Shown here: positions 1-10,894 of the stretch, one piece after another
Layout: each line of letters starts with the position of its first letter
Numbering within the stretch: position 1 is the first letter of the stretch
Assembly (NCBI GenBank): GCA_017960475.1
Contig: JAGCZH010000004.1
Span: 1 to 46,525, forward strand
Direction: 5' to 3'
Origin: Bacteroidales bacterium
GTDB lineage: Bacteria; Bacteroidota; Bacteroidia; Bacteroidales; P3
Length of the DNA: 46,525 bases
The notes under the pieces: model-generated
Database searches by the model: none
Seen by the model: only the letters and a program-made list of their open reading frames with translations
Told to the model about the DNA's origin: nothing
Program-made: the position numbers and the translations under genes

Positions 1-104
1 AGCTCGCCGACTACATAGATTATTACAACAACAAACGCATCAAGCTGAAACTAAAAATGAGTCCGGTGCAATACCGAACTCATTTCTATAGACAAATTAA
101 CTGA
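1..104 (+). pseudogene. IS3-family transposase, C-terminal end only
   Basis: Frame 3 of the first 104 bases encodes 33 residues and a TGA stop. They include DYYNNKRIK and MSPVQYRTHF, the usual last residues of the OrfB integrase (rve, DDE type) of IS3/IS150-group elements. The rest of the gene lies outside the window, so it cannot be told whether the element is intact. The frame reads toward the right inverted repeat, as expected for OrfB. The element sits directly downstream of groEL, tail to tail. Identification rests on the motif and the adjacent inverted repeat. Confidence 0.85.
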
Positions 105-113
105 TTTTTTAAT

Positions 114-139
114 CCGTCCAACTTTTTGGGGTCACTTCA
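114..139 (+). mobile_element. Right terminal inverted repeat of the IS3-family element
   Basis: The sequence CCAACTTTTTGGGGTCA, ending in CA at 139, matches the terminal repeat typical of IS150-group elements (TGnnnTGACCCCAAAAAGTTGG on the other end). It starts about 10 bases after the transposase stop, which is the normal arrangement. The left end and the target duplication cannot be seen. Confidence 0.75.
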
Positions 140-187
140 TTATGGGCGTCCTTTTCATATAGGTTCCACGGAGTGGAGAGGTTTGTA

Positions 188-1951
<1,764 letters not shown>

Positions 1952-2221
1952 TTAGATTATTGCGTAAATATCGCTTTCTTTCATAATCATATACTTGGTA
2001 CCATCGAATTCAATCTCGGTGCCGCTGTATTTGCCATACAATACGTTGTCGCCAACCTTTACGGTCATCTCATGGTCTTTGGTACCCTTGCCAACAGCGA
2101 CGACTTTGCCACGCTGTGGTTTCTCTTTTGCTGTGTCAGGAATAATGATACCCGAAGCGGTCTTCTGCTCTGCTTCGGCGGGTTCGATAAGAACTCTGTC
2201 TGCTAACGGTTTAATTTTCAT
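1952..2221 (-). CDS. groES: Co-chaperonin GroES (Hsp10)
   Basis: GroES is the heptameric lid that caps GroEL and triggers substrate encapsulation. The 89-residue length is usual for Bacteroidales. Recognisable parts are [14 protein letters not shown] at the N terminus, the mobile-loop region [12 protein letters not shown], and the conserved [13 protein letters not shown] segment. It is the first gene of a groES-groEL operon on the minus strand. No CIRCE element (TTAGCACTC inverted repeat) is visible upstream, so HrcA control is not supported here. Confidence 0.97.
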   Translation of the reverse strand: MKIKPLADRVLIEPAEAEQKTASGIIIPDTAKEKPQRGKVVAVGKGTKDHEMTVKVGDNVLYGKYSGTEIEFDGTKYMIMKESDIYAII

Positions 2222-2323
2222 AATTGTATTTTTTTATTATTTTATTGATTTCTCATTCATTACAATACCTGCAAGGACGTGGGCGTACCCAGAGTCACGT
2301 CTACAATCTAACAAAACCCGTGC

Positions 2324-2353
2324 CAAATCAATTAAAACTGACAGCGAGCACAA
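2324..2353 (-). promoter_or_regulatory. Candidate groESL promoter
   Basis: On the minus strand TTG (2353-2351) is followed by exactly 19 bases and then TTGATTTG (2331-2324). This is one mismatch from the Bacteroidota -7 consensus TAnnTTTG at the consensus spacing. It would give a leader of about 100 bases containing the GACGTG dyad. Confidence 0.4.
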
Positions 2354-2455
2354 CTTGCTGACAAAATGTCATACATGTCAGACGACAAAGAAATCAGCAA
2401 CAAATGGTAATATGAAAAAAATATGTCTGTCTACGTACTATTAAATTATTATATG

Positions 2456-2463
2456 TAAATTTG
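2456..2463 (+). promoter_or_regulatory. TAnnTTTG promoter box for the PgpH/YfhO operon
   Basis: TAAATTTG is an exact match to the Bacteroidota -7 element and lies about 60 bases before the start codon at 2524. No good TTG -33 element is seen at the expected distance. Confidence 0.55.
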
Positions 2464-2523
2464 CAAGATTATTCATATTACATCAAAATTACACATCTAC
2501 CTGTAATTTAGAATTATAACATT

Positions 2524-4560
2524 ATGAAGAAATTTATTTCATATATTGTATCGCACTTAAGGATTGTCTATCTCATATCGATAATGGCTGTCACGGTGGC
2601 GCTGATACTGATAATGTTCCCCAACGACTACGGTCGCGTGAAATACGACTACACAATCGGTTCGTTCTGGCGTGGCGACGACCTTTACGCACCCTATGAC
2701 TTCACCATTCTGAAGCCTGAAAGCGAGAGCAACGCTGAGTTGGAACGCATAAAAAACGAATCAACACGCTATTTCCACTATGACAACGACGCCCGCGGCA
2801 CCACTATGTCGCGCCTTGCCGCAAGCGACATACACGGACAGCGCCTGACATTGGCACGCCAAGTGGTCTCGCTGATATACAATTCCGATGGCTATTATAA
2901 TGTCTGTGACGACAAGGGAATGGAGATAGAGGGGCATCCCGTTGTGGTGCTTGAAGGGAATGTGGGTAAAGAGCTGGACTCTCGCAACCTGATGTCACCA
3001 AAGAATGTCGAGGCTTTCCTTATCCAGGCTATGGCTGACTCATCGGAAGCAACGCAGCTATCACGTATTCTTGTCGACTCGATACTTGCGCCATCGCTGG
3101 TGTTCGACGCAAACCGCACACACCTTGAATTGGACACCCGCCTTTCGCAGGCAAGCTTCACATCTCGTATGGTACAGCAAAACGAGTTGATAGTCTCCAA
3201 AGGACAACGTATTGATGACGAAATCGCTCTTGCCTTGAAGTCGCTGGAAGATGCCGAGTCAAACAAAATGATGGCCACATTCGATGTCACCACACACTAT
3301 ATAGGCCAAGCCCTGCTGTGCATAATCGCCTTTGTGGCTCTATACATTTTCCTTAAAAACATCAAGCACCCCATGCTGGAAGATATCAAGAAAGTGTCTT
3401 TCGCCTTCTTCATTGTCATCTTCATCTCTGCCATAGTGGCACTTCTGGTACGCAAAAACCCTGAGCTGGTGCTGCTGGCTCCGGTATGCATTGTTCCGAT
3501 ACTGATGCATGTGTTTTTCGACATGCGCGTGGCTCTTTACATCCACATTGTGGCGGTGATTATTATTGGCAACATGGTGCCAAACAGCTACGAATTCATC
3601 TTCTACCAGCTCGTGTCAGGAATGATGAGCATCATCACCGTCCGCAACTTCGAAAAACGCAGCAGTTTCTTCGCTGTCGCTCTGGTGATATTCTCCACCT
3701 ACTCGCTCATCTACGTCGCTGGTGTCCTCAGCACCGAAACCACACTTGCAAGCCTGCAGCCCGAGCGGTTCCTCATATTCTTTATCAACGCCATACTGAC
3801 CCTCCTCTCCTATCCTCTTATCTTCCTTTTTGAGCGGATGTTCGGCATGACAACAAACCTTACCCTTCTGGAAATCTCAAGCACAAACACACCTGCGTTG
3901 CGCGAACTGTCCCAAAAGGCACCAGGCACTTTCCAACACTCCATACAAGTGGCCAACATCTCCGAGGACATCATCAACGAGATTGGCGGTAACGCCATGC
4001 TCACCAAATGCGGCGCACTCTATCACGACATCGGAAAAATCAACGCTCCTCTCTATTTCACAGAAAACCAAAACAACGGATTCAACCCACACGACAACCT
4101 CGAATATCACGAGAGCGCGCAAATCATCACCAAGCATGTTCGCGACGGCATAGACCTTGCTAAAAAATACAAACTCCCCACTGACATCACCGACTTTATA
4201 CGCACACACCACGGCACTACCGTCACCGGCTATTTCTACGCCCAGGCCAAACTTAACAACCCTGATGGCGACATCAACATCAATGACTTCCGCTATCTGG
4301 GCCCGACTCCTTTCTCACGCGAGACAGCCGTGGTTATGCTTGTCGACTCGGTCGAGGCAGCATGCAAAAGCCTTAAAAACCACGACAAAGAGAGTCTTGA
4401 CCGCATGGTTGACAAAATCATCGACGACAAAATGGCCATGAACCAACTCAACAACTGCCCATTGACGCTGCAAGACATCGACCGTATACGCACACGTCTC
4501 AAAGAGAGTATGATGAGCATTTACCATGTGCGCATAGCCTATCCAATGAAAAACAACTAA
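2524..4560 (+). CDS. 7TM-HD family phosphodiesterase, PgpH/YqfF type (c-di-AMP)
   Basis: A 678-residue membrane protein of the 7TMR-HD family. Characterised members (Listeria PgpH) hydrolyse cyclic di-AMP. There is one N-terminal TM (about residues 7-30) and an extracytoplasmic domain of roughly 230 residues. A block of hydrophobic helices (about 255-440) follows, then a cytoplasmic HD domain. HD residues visible are H472 (FQHSIQVAN), H501-D502 (YHDIGK), H529 (EYHES) and H562-H563 (THHGTT), the expected metal-binding set, so the enzyme looks active. The start at ATG 2524 is the only reasonable one, with a TAnnTTTG box upstream. It is followed 49 bases later by yfhO. The substrate is inferred from the family. 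Confidence 0.9.
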   Translation: MKKFISYIVSHLRIVYLISIMAVTVALILIMFPNDYGRVKYDYTIGSFWRGDDLYAPYDFTILKPESESNAELERIKNESTRYFHYDNDARGTTMSRLAASDIHGQRLTLARQVVSLIYNSDGYYNVCDDKGMEIEGHPVVVLEGNVGKELDSRNLMSPKNVEAFLIQAMADSSEATQLSRILVDSILAPSLVFDANRTHLELDTRLSQASFTSRMVQQNELIVSKGQRIDDEIALALKSLEDAESNKMMATFDVTTHYIGQALLCIIAFVALYIFLKNIKHPMLEDIKKVSFAFFIVIFISAIVALLVRKNPELVLLAPVCIVPILMHVFFDMRVALYIHIVAVIIIGNMVPNSYEFIFYQLVSGMMSIITVRNFEKRSSFFAVALVIFSTYSLIYVAGVLSTETTLASLQPERFLIFFINAILTLLSYPLIFLFERMFGMTTNLTLLEISSTNTPALRELSQKAPGTFQHSIQVANISEDIINEIGGNAMLTKCGALYHDIGKINAPLYFTENQNNGFNPHDNLEYHESAQIITKHVRDGIDLAKKYKLPTDITDFIRTHHGTTVTGYFYAQAKLNNPDGDININDFRYLGPTPFSRETAVVMLVDSVEAACKSLKNHDKESLDRMVDKIIDDKMAMNQLNNCPLTLQDIDRIRTRLKESMMSIYHVRIAYPMKNN

Positions 4561-4609
4561 TTAATATTGTAACAAAAAATAAGACGATAACGATAACAAA
4601 GACAACGAG

Positions 4610-7321
4610 ATGAAAGAATCTACAAAACCTCAGGGTGACAAGAAAAACACTAAAAAAAATGTATTGTTCCATATCTTAGCCATTGCGGCTCTGTTTGTGG
4701 TCTCGACCATCTATTTCCTCCCCGTTCTCAGCGGAGATGTGGTCATGCAAGGTGATGTCCAGAAAGCTGAAGCCATGGCTCACCAACAAAGGACTTACGC
4801 CGACTCGACTGGTACCATCCCCAACTGGAACCCATCCATGTTTAGCGGCATGCCCGGCTACCAGACCGAAGTGGAAGCCCAGAAATCCATATACACCCCT
4901 CTCAAAAAGCTGCTTATTTTACGCCCGCTAGGCTTCGAGCGCAATATTGGAATGCTGTGGCTTTACCTTCTAGGTTTTTACGTCGCCCTCATAGCCTTTG
5001 GCTGCGACATCTGGCTTGCCTTGCTTGGTGCCATGGCATTCGGCCTGGGAAGCTACAACATAATCATCATCGAGGCCGGACACATCACCAAAGGATGGGC
5101 TATGTCAATGATAGCGCCGATACTTGCCGGTATGGTTCTTTGTCTGCGCTCTGTTGTCAAAAATAAGGACAATCAATGTAAAATACAATGGCGTTCTATG
5201 GTATGGGGTGTCATACTCTTCACCCTTGCCCTAGGCCTTCAAATAACCTTCAACCACATACAGATTACTTTCTACACAATGATTGGTGGCATTGCCATCG
5301 GTATCACCTATCTGGTATACGCTCTCAAAGACAAATGGTTTAAACAGTTCCTCGTCACAGTTGGCATTCTGCTGGTAGGCTGTCTGTTTGCCGCAGGAGG
5401 CAACTACCGACATCTCACCATCAACCAAGAATACCAGAAAGTGACCATGCGCGGCGGCAGCGAAATCACCGTCAAGCCTCATGACATCGGCGCCGATGAC
5501 ATTCAGCAGGAACAAGCCACCTCCACGGGAGGTCTCGACATCAACTATGCCTTCAGCTGGAGCTATGGCGTTGGCGAGACCTATTCAATCCTTGTCCCCG
5601 GCGCCATGGGTGGCGGATCGGGCGAGAAAGTGTCTGATGAGAGCGAATTCGCCAAACGTTACGGCCAGACACGAGCTCCACTCTATTGGGGCGACCAACC
5701 CTTCACTTCGGGCCCTGTCTATTTTGGAGCCATAATAATATTCCTCTTCATACTTGGCTGCTTCATTGTTAAAGGCCCTGAACGCTGGTGGATTATCGCC
5801 GCCACAATAATAGCGATACTTCTATCCTGGGGGCGTCATTTCCTACCGCTCAATGGATTCCTGTTCAACCACCTGCCACTATACAACAAATTCCGCACAC
5901 CCTCAATGGCTCTTGTACTAGCCAATGTCTGCATGGTCATCATGGCTGTGCTTTCGATAAAGGCTTTCTTTACACAACCCAAAGCAAAACGGCCTCTATA
6001 TTGGGCCGCTGGAATCACCGGCGGAATACTTGTCATAGGCATGATTGTCGGAGCATCGACACTAACCTTCAACGGACCTGAGAACGACGCCAGTCTGAAA
6101 CAGGAGATAATGAATGCATATATTCGTAGCGGCCTCAACCCCAACGACGCAGGTCAAATGGCTCAATTCGAACAACAGCTATGGCCTGAATACCACAACA
6201 CTGTCGTCGCCGAACGCAAATCTCTTTTCATGCACGACAGCTTACGCTCGCTCATATTCGTATTCCTATCCTTCGGCATTCTCTGGCTCTACAGCAAAGA
6301 CAAAATCAAAAAGAACAATATTGTGGCGCTATTGCTCGCCCTACTCGTCCTTATTGACCTCTGGGGTGTCGACCGACGCTATCTTAACAAAGACAATTTC
6401 ACTGACCCCGACAGAGTCGCGCTCAAGAAAAACGCCACCGAGCACCAACTTGACATGATCGCTGCCGCCAATGCCGACAAAGACTATCGCGTCTATGACC
6501 TAAGTGTCAACACCTTCAACGACTCCCGTCCCAGCGCGTTCCATAACGAAATAGGTGGATATAGCGCCGCCAAACTGCGCCGCTACCAAGACCTCATCGA
6601 TTTCTATCTCGGCAGCAACAAGGTATATGACTATGTCAACAAGTGCCAAATTGGCATACAGGGCGAGACAGGAGGCCTACCTCTCCTCGCAGTGCAAGAG
6701 TCCTACCCTGTACTCGACATGCTCAATGCCCGCTATATGATGCTGAACCTACAGCGAGGACAAGGTCCGTCTCCAGTTCGCAGAAACAGCGCTCTTGGCA
6801 ACTGCTGGCTGGTCGAGGAGGTGAAAATGGTCGATGGCGCCAATGCCGAAATACTGGCATTGAACGACTTTGACCCATACAAAACCGCCATCGTCGACAG
6901 AACAATGTGGGGCGACAAAGTCAACGCGACACAATCGCTCCGCGACAGCAGCGAGACCATTACACTCGTCCACACTTATCCACAAACCCCCGACCACTTA
7001 ACATACAAAAGCCACACAAACGGCGAGAGAATAGCGCTGTTCTCTGAAATATACTACGAGCCCGACTGGCGAGTGTATATCGATGGCAAAGCCGCCGAGT
7101 ACTTCCGCGCCGACTATGTACTTAGAGCCATGAAGATACCTGCAGGCGACCACACTATTGAGTTTGTCAACGAGGCGCCCACTCTGCATCGTCTCGACAC
7201 CATCACCCTTGTCATTTCGCTAATTATGCTTCTAATCATGGCGGGCGCCCTGGTGCTGGTCTATAGAAAAAAAATAGACCTGACTGTTGACGACGAAACT
7301 CTTTTTTGGACAATCTATTAA
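4610..7321 (+). CDS. YfhO-family membrane protein (GT-C-like)
   Basis: A 903-residue polytopic protein with a soluble C-terminal part. The N-terminal region PVLSGDVVMQGD and the later NWNPSMFSGMPGYQTE segment are the hallmark loop of Bacteroidota YfhO proteins. Many hydrophobic helices span residues about 20-600. A soluble region of about 280 residues contains YYEPDWRVYIDGK, and a last TM sits near 870-890. In Firmicutes, YfhO takes part in glycosylating lipoteichoic acid. In Bacteroidota the substrate is unknown, so a lipid-linked sugar transferase role is inference. It is co-directional with the PgpH gene. Confidence 0.85.
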   Translation: MKESTKPQGDKKNTKKNVLFHILAIAALFVVSTIYFLPVLSGDVVMQGDVQKAEAMAHQQRTYADSTGTIPNWNPSMFSGMPGYQTEVEAQKSIYTPLKKLLILRPLGFERNIGMLWLYLLGFYVALIAFGCDIWLALLGAMAFGLGSYNIIIIEAGHITKGWAMSMIAPILAGMVLCLRSVVKNKDNQCKIQWRSMVWGVILFTLALGLQITFNHIQITFYTMIGGIAIGITYLVYALKDKWFKQFLVTVGILLVGCLFAAGGNYRHLTINQEYQKVTMRGGSEITVKPHDIGADDIQQEQATSTGGLDINYAFSWSYGVGETYSILVPGAMGGGSGEKVSDESEFAKRYGQTRAPLYWGDQPFTSGPVYFGAIIIFLFILGCFIVKGPERWWIIAATIIAILLSWGRHFLPLNGFLFNHLPLYNKFRTPSMALVLANVCMVIMAVLSIKAFFTQPKAKRPLYWAAGITGGILVIGMIVGASTLTFNGPENDASLKQEIMNAYIRSGLNPNDAGQMAQFEQQLWPEYHNTVVAERKSLFMHDSLRSLIFVFLSFGILWLYSKDKIKKNNIVALLLALLVLIDLWGVDRRYLNKDNFTDPDRVALKKNATEHQLDMIAAANADKDYRVYDLSVNTFNDSRPSAFHNEIGGYSAAKLRRYQDLIDFYLGSNKVYDYVNKCQIGIQGETGGLPLLAVQESYPVLDMLNARYMMLNLQRGQGPSPVRRNSALGNCWLVEEVKMVDGANAEILALNDFDPYKTAIVDRTMWGDKVNATQSLRDSSETITLVHTYPQTPDHLTYKSHTNGERIALFSEIYYEPDWRVYIDGKAAEYFRADYVLRAMKIPAGDHTIEFVNEAPTLHRLDTITLVISLIMLLIMAGALVLVYRKKIDLTVDDETLFWTIY

Positions 7322-7340
7322 TAACCTTAAACCATACATC

Positions 7341-8531
7341 ATGAGAAAACATGTAAAAAACAACGTCAGCTGGGTAGGCTATATCGACTGGGAGCTGGAG
7401 ACCTTCCACGGCGACGACTACTCCATAAAGAACGGATCTAGCCAGAACGCTTATCTGATTGAAGAGGAGAAGACCGTCCTGATCGACACCGTATGGACTC
7501 CCCATCGTTTCGACTTTGTAGACAACCTCAAGAGAGAAATCAATCTCAACAAAATCGACTATATCATCGCTAATCATGGCGAATGCGACCACTCTGGCGC
7601 CCTCACCGCCCTCATGGCCGAGATACCCGACACCCCCATATACTGCACCGCCCAGTGCGTCAAGAGCCTCGAAGGCCAATATGGCAAACGCGGATGGAAT
7701 TTCCACGTTGTCAAGACTGGCGATACCCTCGAAATCGGCAATGGTAAAAAACTTATTTTCGTTGAAATGAAAATGCTCCATTGGCCCGACTCAATGGCGA
7801 CATATATGACTGGCGACAACATACTCTTCAGCAACGACGCTTTCGGTCAGCATTTTGCCGTCGAAGAGCTTTTCAACGACAAAGCCGATCAATGTCTACT
7901 CTACAAAGAGGCCATAAAATATTTCACCAATATCCTCAATCCCTTTGCAGCCCTGGTCACCAAAAAGCTGGAAGAAATCAACGGCTTAAACCTCCCGTTC
8001 GACATCATAGCTCCTTCTCATGGAGCGATATGGCGCGACCGTCCCATGCAGATTGTGGAGAAATATGCACAATGGGCTAACGCATACCAGGAAAACCAGG
8101 TGACGGTAATCTACGACACCATGTGGGAAGGAACCACCAAGATAGCCCACCGCATCGCTGAAGAGCTGCACCATCAAAGTCCTGACACCGTGGTGAAAGT
8201 GTTCAGCATATCCAAAGCCGACAAAAACGAGATCATGACCGAGGTGTTCAAATCCAAAGCTATAGCCGTCGGTTCACCGACAGTGAGCAACAGTATCATC
8301 TCCAGCGTCGCAGGATGGCTCGAGTTCTTGAAACAACTGAAGTTCAAGAACAAACGCGCCGCGGCCTTTGGCTGCTACGGATGGAGCGGCGAATCCGTCA
8401 AGATCATTCAGGAGCGGCTTCGCGATGCGGGCTTCGAGGTTATCGACGAGAATGTCCGTTCGCTCTGGAATCCCGAGGAGACTGACTTTGCCGCTGTTCC
8501 CGCTCTTGTCGGAAGCCTGCTAAAATCGTAA
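7341..8531 (+). CDS. Flavodiiron protein, FprA family
   Basis: A 396-residue cytoplasmic flavoprotein that reduces O2 to water and/or NO to N2O, protecting anaerobes. The N-terminal metallo-beta-lactamase-like domain keeps the complete di-iron ligand set: H79, E81, D83 (HGECDHSG), H147, D166 and H227. A flavodoxin domain starts near residue 255 (TVIYDTMWEGTTKIA). The frame is open from 7287, but ATG 7341 (MRKHVKNNVSW) is chosen because it matches the family N terminus and avoids overlap with yfhO. No rubredoxin domain is fused, so electrons must come from a separate donor. A strong terminator follows. Confidence 0.95.
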   Translation: MRKHVKNNVSWVGYIDWELETFHGDDYSIKNGSSQNAYLIEEEKTVLIDTVWTPHRFDFVDNLKREINLNKIDYIIANHGECDHSGALTALMAEIPDTPIYCTAQCVKSLEGQYGKRGWNFHVVKTGDTLEIGNGKKLIFVEMKMLHWPDSMATYMTGDNILFSNDAFGQHFAVEELFNDKADQCLLYKEAIKYFTNILNPFAALVTKKLEEINGLNLPFDIIAPSHGAIWRDRPMQIVEKYAQWANAYQENQVTVIYDTMWEGTTKIAHRIAEELHHQSPDTVVKVFSISKADKNEIMTEVFKSKAIAVGSPTVSNSIISSVAGWLEFLKQLKFKNKRAAAFGCYGWSGESVKIIQERLRDAGFEVIDENVRSLWNPEETDFAAVPALVGSLLKS

Positions 8532-8589
8532 TTCTCGTAGAGAACACATGCCAAGGTGTATGTCTGCTTCTCTTTAATAATCATCACCA

Positions 8590-8630
8590 AAATGAAGCGT
8601 TGGTCATTCATTACCAGCGCTTCATTTTTT
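8590..8630 (+). terminator. Rho-independent terminator after the flavodiiron gene
   Basis: AATGAAGCGTTGGT pairs with ACCAGCGCTTCATT (14 bp, one G-T wobble) around a 9-base loop and is followed by a T run. This is the clearest rightward terminator in the window. It separates the pgpH-yfhO-fprA unit from the subtilase gene. Confidence 0.9.
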
Positions 8631-8666
8631 ATAGCGTTTTTTTCCACAAAATTGCAAAGTTTTTTG

Positions 8667-8674
8667 TAAATTTG
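8667..8674 (+). promoter_or_regulatory. TAnnTTTG promoter box for the subtilase gene
   Basis: TAAATTTG is an exact -7 element 25 bases upstream of the ATG at 8699. It supports that start over the longer open frame beginning at 8600, which would run through the terminator. Confidence 0.55.
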
Positions 8675-8698
8675 CAGTTTAAAAACAATAATAACGAT

Positions 8699-10879
8699 AT
8701 GAAAAGAATCGTATATATTTTATTTATTTTCAGTGCACTGATTACAACTGCACAAAATAAAAGCACTGTGGAAACCCGCGCCTTGATGCAAAGCGTGAAA
8801 AAAGCCAAAAGCATCGACGCTATCCCTGAGACCATAAAAGACCGCTATCCAATACGCCACGACAATCATGGCGCCACAATTGGAGTGCTGGCAAAAGTCA
8901 ACGACAGCTTCAATGCGTCAAGTCTGGAACACTACGGGATAAAGATGACTTCAAGAGTCGCCGACATAGCGGTATTGCGAGTTCCCGTACAACAGCTGCA
9001 CATACTTGAGAATGCCAGCGGCATTGAAATCTTCAGCGTATCGCACCACGTTGCCGCCGAGATGGACAACACACGTGTGGACACCCATACCGACAGTGTA
9101 CAGGCTGGCAACGGAGTGCCTATGCCTTTCAACGGCGATGGAGTGCTTATAGGCATCACCGACTGGGGCTTCGACTACACACACCCAAACCTCACCCGTC
9201 AAAGCAACCAACGCATTGAGCGGGCTTGGGATCATTTCAAACTCTCCGGTCCAGCCCCCGAAGGTTTTGACTACGGCACCGAATTTGTGGGTTATTCCGC
9301 CCTCCGCGAGGCCAGAGGAGACACTTCTGGTCTTTATGGCTACGGCACACATGGCACACATGTCGCCGGCATTTGCGGCGGATTAGGAACCTACGACGGC
9401 AAAGCCATAGGTCAGGCGCCAGGAGCACACTACCTCCTAGGCTCATGGTACCTTGACGAAGCCTCATGGCTAGATCAAGTGGCATGGATGAAAAAAGCCG
9501 CCAATGAGATGGGACGACGTCTGGTAATAAACAGCAGCTGGGGCATGTACACCTTCAGCACTCTTGACGGAACATCACTGTTGAGCCAAGCATTGAATAG
9601 CTATGCCGACAGCGGCATTGTCTTTGTCACCTCCGCCGGCAACAACGGCGACGACGAATACCATCTGCGCCATGTTTTCGGAGAAAACGACACCCTGGCC
9701 TCTATTGCGGCCTATTACCAAGACGGCATAGGTCAAGCTTTGATATACTGGGGTGAGCCTCCTTCGTCAGGCACCGCGTCTGGAAGTTTTCAAGCCGGTT
9801 TTGCCCTTGTTGACAAAACCGACACTTCCGTCATTTACCGATCACCTCTTTTCAGCACATCACAAAACATCGACTTTTACGAATCCTTTGTCAAAGCTGG
9901 CGACGATACCATTTACTACGACATTATGACCGAAGACGCCAATCCTCTTGACAACCGCCCCCATGTGCTTCTCAATGTTGGCCGCAACGATAAATATATG
10001 CTGATGATGCTCTGCACCGCCGACAGTGAGACTCTTGTCAACGTATGGAATGTCGCCAATATACGCAACCATGCCGGGAACATGGGCTGCGCATTTGGTC
10101 ACGGCAATATGGCTCGATGCACCAGAGGCGACAACTACTATGGCATAGGCGAGCCCGCTTGCGCCGAGAAAACCCTCTCGGTAGCCGCCCATGCCGCCGA
10201 CCGTTACAGCGGCTCCAACTTAACAACCGGCACATTGGCTTCTTTCTCAAGCTATGGCCCCACACTTGACGGTCGCGCAAAACCCGATGTCTCGGCGCCA
10301 GGATATGGTGTGATATCATCAATATCTTATTGGACCGACGGCGAATATCACGCCAAATACGAAGCCATTTCCAGCGGAAGACGCTACATCTGGGCCACTA
10401 TGAGCGGCACTTCCATGTCGTCTCCCGCAGTCACAGGTATCGTGGCCCTTATGCTGCAGGCTAATCCCAACCTCACCTCTGCAGAGGTCCGCGACATCAT
10501 CACCTCCACATCCCGTAACGACGACAAGACCGGTCCCCTGCACCAACTCGACAGCGTCAGCGTACGCTGGGGGTGGGGCAAAGTCGACGCTCTCAACGCT
10601 GTCAATGCCGCCTATGACAAACTCAGCATTGAGGACGCCGCAAAAATCAGACCCGCTCTGGTTGTGGCTCCAAATCCTGCCACAAATACCGTCACCATAC
10701 TAACAGGCAGCAACAAGCCCGAGACAGTCGAAATATTCAGCATTGATGGCCGCATGGTCAAAAGAACCTCTGTATCAAGCAGCGCCACAATAGACATCAG
10801 CAATCTCTCTAAAGGTGTATACATTATGCAAGTTCAGGACCGCGCCGGTATTCGCACAGCCAAACTAGTCAAACAATAA
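8699..10879 (+). CDS. Secreted S8 (subtilisin-family) serine protease with T9SS sorting domain
   Basis: A 726-residue exported protease. The signal peptide is MKRIVYILFIFSALITTAQ. The catalytic triad is complete: D155 (ITDWGFD), H221 (GTHVAGI) and S572 (GTSMSSPA). The oxyanion Asn is likely in TSAGNNG near residue 315. A long insertion lies between H and S, as in Bacteroidota subtilases. The last ~75 residues (from VVAPNPATNTV to GVYIMQVQD) form a type A T9SS C-terminal domain, so it should cross the outer membrane and be anchored or released at the surface. ATG 8699 is preferred because it follows the promoter and starts a good signal peptide. The substrate is unknown. Confidence 0.93.
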   Translation: MKRIVYILFIFSALITTAQNKSTVETRALMQSVKKAKSIDAIPETIKDRYPIRHDNHGATIGVLAKVNDSFNASSLEHYGIKMTSRVADIAVLRVPVQQLHILENASGIEIFSVSHHVAAEMDNTRVDTHTDSVQAGNGVPMPFNGDGVLIGITDWGFDYTHPNLTRQSNQRIERAWDHFKLSGPAPEGFDYGTEFVGYSALREARGDTSGLYGYGTHGTHVAGICGGLGTYDGKAIGQAPGAHYLLGSWYLDEASWLDQVAWMKKAANEMGRRLVINSSWGMYTFSTLDGTSLLSQALNSYADSGIVFVTSAGNNGDDEYHLRHVFGENDTLASIAAYYQDGIGQALIYWGEPPSSGTASGSFQAGFALVDKTDTSVIYRSPLFSTSQNIDFYESFVKAGDDTIYYDIMTEDANPLDNRPHVLLNVGRNDKYMLMMLCTADSETLVNVWNVANIRNHAGNMGCAFGHGNMARCTRGDNYYGIGEPACAEKTLSVAAHAADRYSGSNLTTGTLASFSSYGPTLDGRAKPDVSAPGYGVISSISYWTDGEYHAKYEAISSGRRYIWATMSGTSMSSPAVTGIVALMLQANPNLTSAEVRDIITSTSRNDDKTGPLHQLDSVSVRWGWGKVDALNAVNAAYDKLSIEDAAKIRPALVVAPNPATNTVTILTGSNKPETVEIFSIDGRMVKRTSVSSSATIDISNLSKGVYIMQVQDRAGIRTAKLVKQ

Positions 10880-10894
10880 AACACCTACCCCCTC

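Larger units (their letters stand above)
2222..2523. other. Divergent control region between groES and the PgpH gene
   Basis: These 302 bases hold no gene. They contain a candidate groES promoter on the minus strand, a TAAATTTG box for the rightward operon, a GC-rich dyad at 2276-2301 (GACGTG/CACGTC, 14-base gap), and a 13-base palindrome TGACAAAATGTCA at 2360-2372. The palindrome is followed by a further TACATGTCA. The dyads could be operators or leader hairpins; their role is unknown. Confidence 0.5.

Noticed and set aside
2222..2523. CIRCE heat-shock operator upstream of groES
   Set aside because: The TTAGCACTC-N9-GAGTGCTAA pattern is not present.
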